A DNA stretch of 6,052 bases from Mollicutes bacterium (lineage in GTDB: Bacteria > Bacillota_I > Bacilli_A > RF39 > UBA660), in assembly GCA_012510695.1 (NCBI GenBank), contig JAAZHN010000048.1:1-6052 (forward strand), read 5' to 3'. The notes beneath the pieces were generated by a model that saw only the letters and a program-made list of their open reading frames with translations, ran no database searches and was not told where the DNA came from. The translations under genes and the position numbers were made by a program. This document shows, in pieces, positions 5,431-6,052 of the stretch. Each line of letters begins with the position of its first letter. Within the stretch, counting starts at the first letter, position 1.

Positions 5431-5471
5431 ACAAAAATTATTAGAAAGAAATATGCTTAAAAAAATTGCTC

Positions 5472-5477
5472 TATAAT
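5472..5477 (+). promoter_or_regulatory. Possible -10 box of the S26-like gene
   Basis: TATAAT lies divergent to the minus-strand promoter, with 64 bases between the two -10 boxes. I see no matching -35 and no TG extension, so this is a weak call in very AT-rich DNA. Transcription would start near 5484. Confidence 0.35.
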
Positions 5478-5500
5478 ATTATCTATGATAAAATGAGTAT

Positions 5501-5505
5501 GGTGA
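5501..5505 (+). promoter_or_regulatory. Ribosome binding site suggesting a GTG start for the S26-like gene
   Basis: GGTGA stands five bases before GTG 5511, the same spacing as AGGTGA before nfo and the PH-domain gene. The in-frame ATGs at 5493 and 5499 have no upstream ribosome site. Confidence 0.5.
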
Positions 5506-5510
5506 AAATA

Positions 5511-6017
5511 GTGAGAATAGCTAAGAGAATATTAATAATTTTATTTTTACTTATTGCAATTTCGGTTACATTCTATTTATTTATGTTTAACCGTTTTAAT
5601 ATTTCTTGCTTTGGGAATAAATACTATCTTGTTAATAATAAAGTTAAAGGTTATAAAAGTGGTAGTTTATTAGCGGTTAAGCAGGATCTAAAGAATATTA
5701 ATGTCGGTGATAAAATTCTTTTTTATAATATTAATACAACCAAAAGAGAAATTCTTGCCTCAACAGTAAAATCAATCGAACAGACAAATAAAAAAGAAAA
5801 AACTTATGAACTAGAAAATAATAAATTTGTTTCTAGTTCATATGTCTTAGGAAGCATTAAAAATACAATAGTTATTCCAGTACTGGGTGGATTTTTAAAT
5901 ATCTTTTCCTCTACTGTAGGATATTTATTTTTAATTCTTTTACCAGTATTAAGTTTATTTGTTTATCAATTAAGAGCGGTTATTATTAAACATAATTTGT
6001 GGGGACTTTATGATTAA
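5511..6017 (+). CDS. Signal peptidase I (S26, SipW-like) homologue, apparently without catalytic residues
   Basis: The 168-residue product (174 if ATG 5493 is used) has a basic N-terminus, a membrane helix (about 7-26), an outside domain, and a second hydrophobic stretch (about 137-158). This two-helix layout matches SipW-type signal peptidases. GSLLAVK (51-57) followed by INVGDKILFYN (63-73) matches the SipW stretch of type GSLILVK...KGDIISF, and VLGSIKNTIVIPVLGGFL (112-129) matches the family's ending before the last helix. In active enzymes SGSMEP precedes GSL by a few residues; here that place reads LVNNKVKG, so the catalytic Ser seems lost. The VTHRI histidine position reads ASTVK. S52 in KSGSL is the only SGS, and I consider it the later glycine-serine, not the nucleophile. 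The stop overlaps the start of the next gene. Identification is inference from motif memory. Confidence 0.6.
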   Translation: MRIAKRILIILFLLIAISVTFYLFMFNRFNISCFGNKYYLVNNKVKGYKSGSLLAVKQDLKNINVGDKILFYNINTTKREILASTVKSIEQTNKKEKTYELENNKFVSSSYVLGSIKNTIVIPVLGGFLNIFSSTVGYLFLILLPVLSLFVYQLRAVIIKHNLWGLYD

Positions 6018-6052
6018 GTTTTTTAAAAAACATAAAATGGTTTTATTAATAG
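6010..6052 (+). CDS. Start of a further gene, probable exported or membrane protein (truncated by window end)
   Basis: ATG 6010 opens a frame to the window edge that begins MIKFFKKHKMVLLI, a basic stretch followed by the start of a hydrophobic segment, as in signal peptides or first membrane helices. GGGGA (6001-6005) lies just upstream as a ribosome site. The start overlaps the S26-like gene by 8 bases, so the two are probably co-translated. Only 14 codons are visible, so no function can be given. Confidence 0.55.
   Translation, partial: MIKFFKKHKMVLLI

Noticed and set aside
5381..5434. Longer N-terminus for the minus-strand membrane protein
   Set aside because: The extension covers the TATAAT box and the AGGAGG site, so it would lie upstream of the transcription start.
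5408..5458. AAGCAT...ATGCTT inverted repeat between the divergent genes
   Set aside because: Six-base arms 39 bases apart in AT-rich DNA are expected by chance; the repeat does not extend.
1..6052. CRISPR array, tRNA, rRNA, riboswitch, insertion sequence or prophage
   Set aside because: No spaced repeats, cloverleaf sequences, structured long leaders, transposase-like proteins or terminal inverted repeats were seen on either strand.

Overview
The window is an AT-rich (by eye roughly 70% A+T) chromosomal segment from a low-GC Bacillota-type bacterium. The ParC, endonuclease IV, bL33 and EF-P proteins all read like Bacilli or Mollicutes-related versions. Strong AGGAGG and AGGTGA Shine-Dalgarno sites and TGn-TATAAT promoters fit the same group. 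My best guess is an uncultured Bacilli lineage of the RF39, Erysipelotrichales or Acholeplasma-like kind; this is inference from protein character only. Tryptophan is TGG, and no gene contains or ends with TGA. All stops are TAA except one TAG (rpmG), so the mycoplasma code is not indicated.

Layout. 1-1506 is the 3' part of parC (topoisomerase IV subunit A). 1595-2149 is a stand-alone type IV pilin-like gene with its own promoter and terminator. 2214-3131 is nfo (endonuclease IV). 3195-3937 is a two-gene unit rpmG-efp (ribosomal protein bL33 and elongation factor P), closed by a hairpin terminator. 4002-4938 is a tightly coupled pair: a small bacterial PH-domain protein and a one-pass membrane protein with a cysteine-containing outside domain. 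A two-way terminator at 4949-4975 separates that pair from a convergent minus-strand gene (4982-5380) for a three-helix membrane protein resembling DUF4282. Divergent from it, 5511-6017 encodes a membrane protein with a signal peptidase I (S26, SipW-like) fold signature but without the expected catalytic residues. It overlaps the start of a further gene (6010 onward) cut by the window edge.

How it works together. Most of the region is housekeeping (DNA topology, base-excision repair, translation) split into short transcription units. Regulation is compact: the -35 box of the nfo promoter lies in the loop of the preceding gene's terminator, a similar arrangement occurs before rpmG, and the efp terminator T-run abuts the next promoter. 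Several 5' leaders appear to be only about 10-15 nt. The less ordinary content is surface or envelope related: the orphan pilin, the Cys-rich membrane protein and the degenerate S26-like protein with its overlapping downstream gene. I see no CRISPR array, tRNA, rRNA, insertion sequence or phage feature. No gene-free stretch exceeds about 130 bases.
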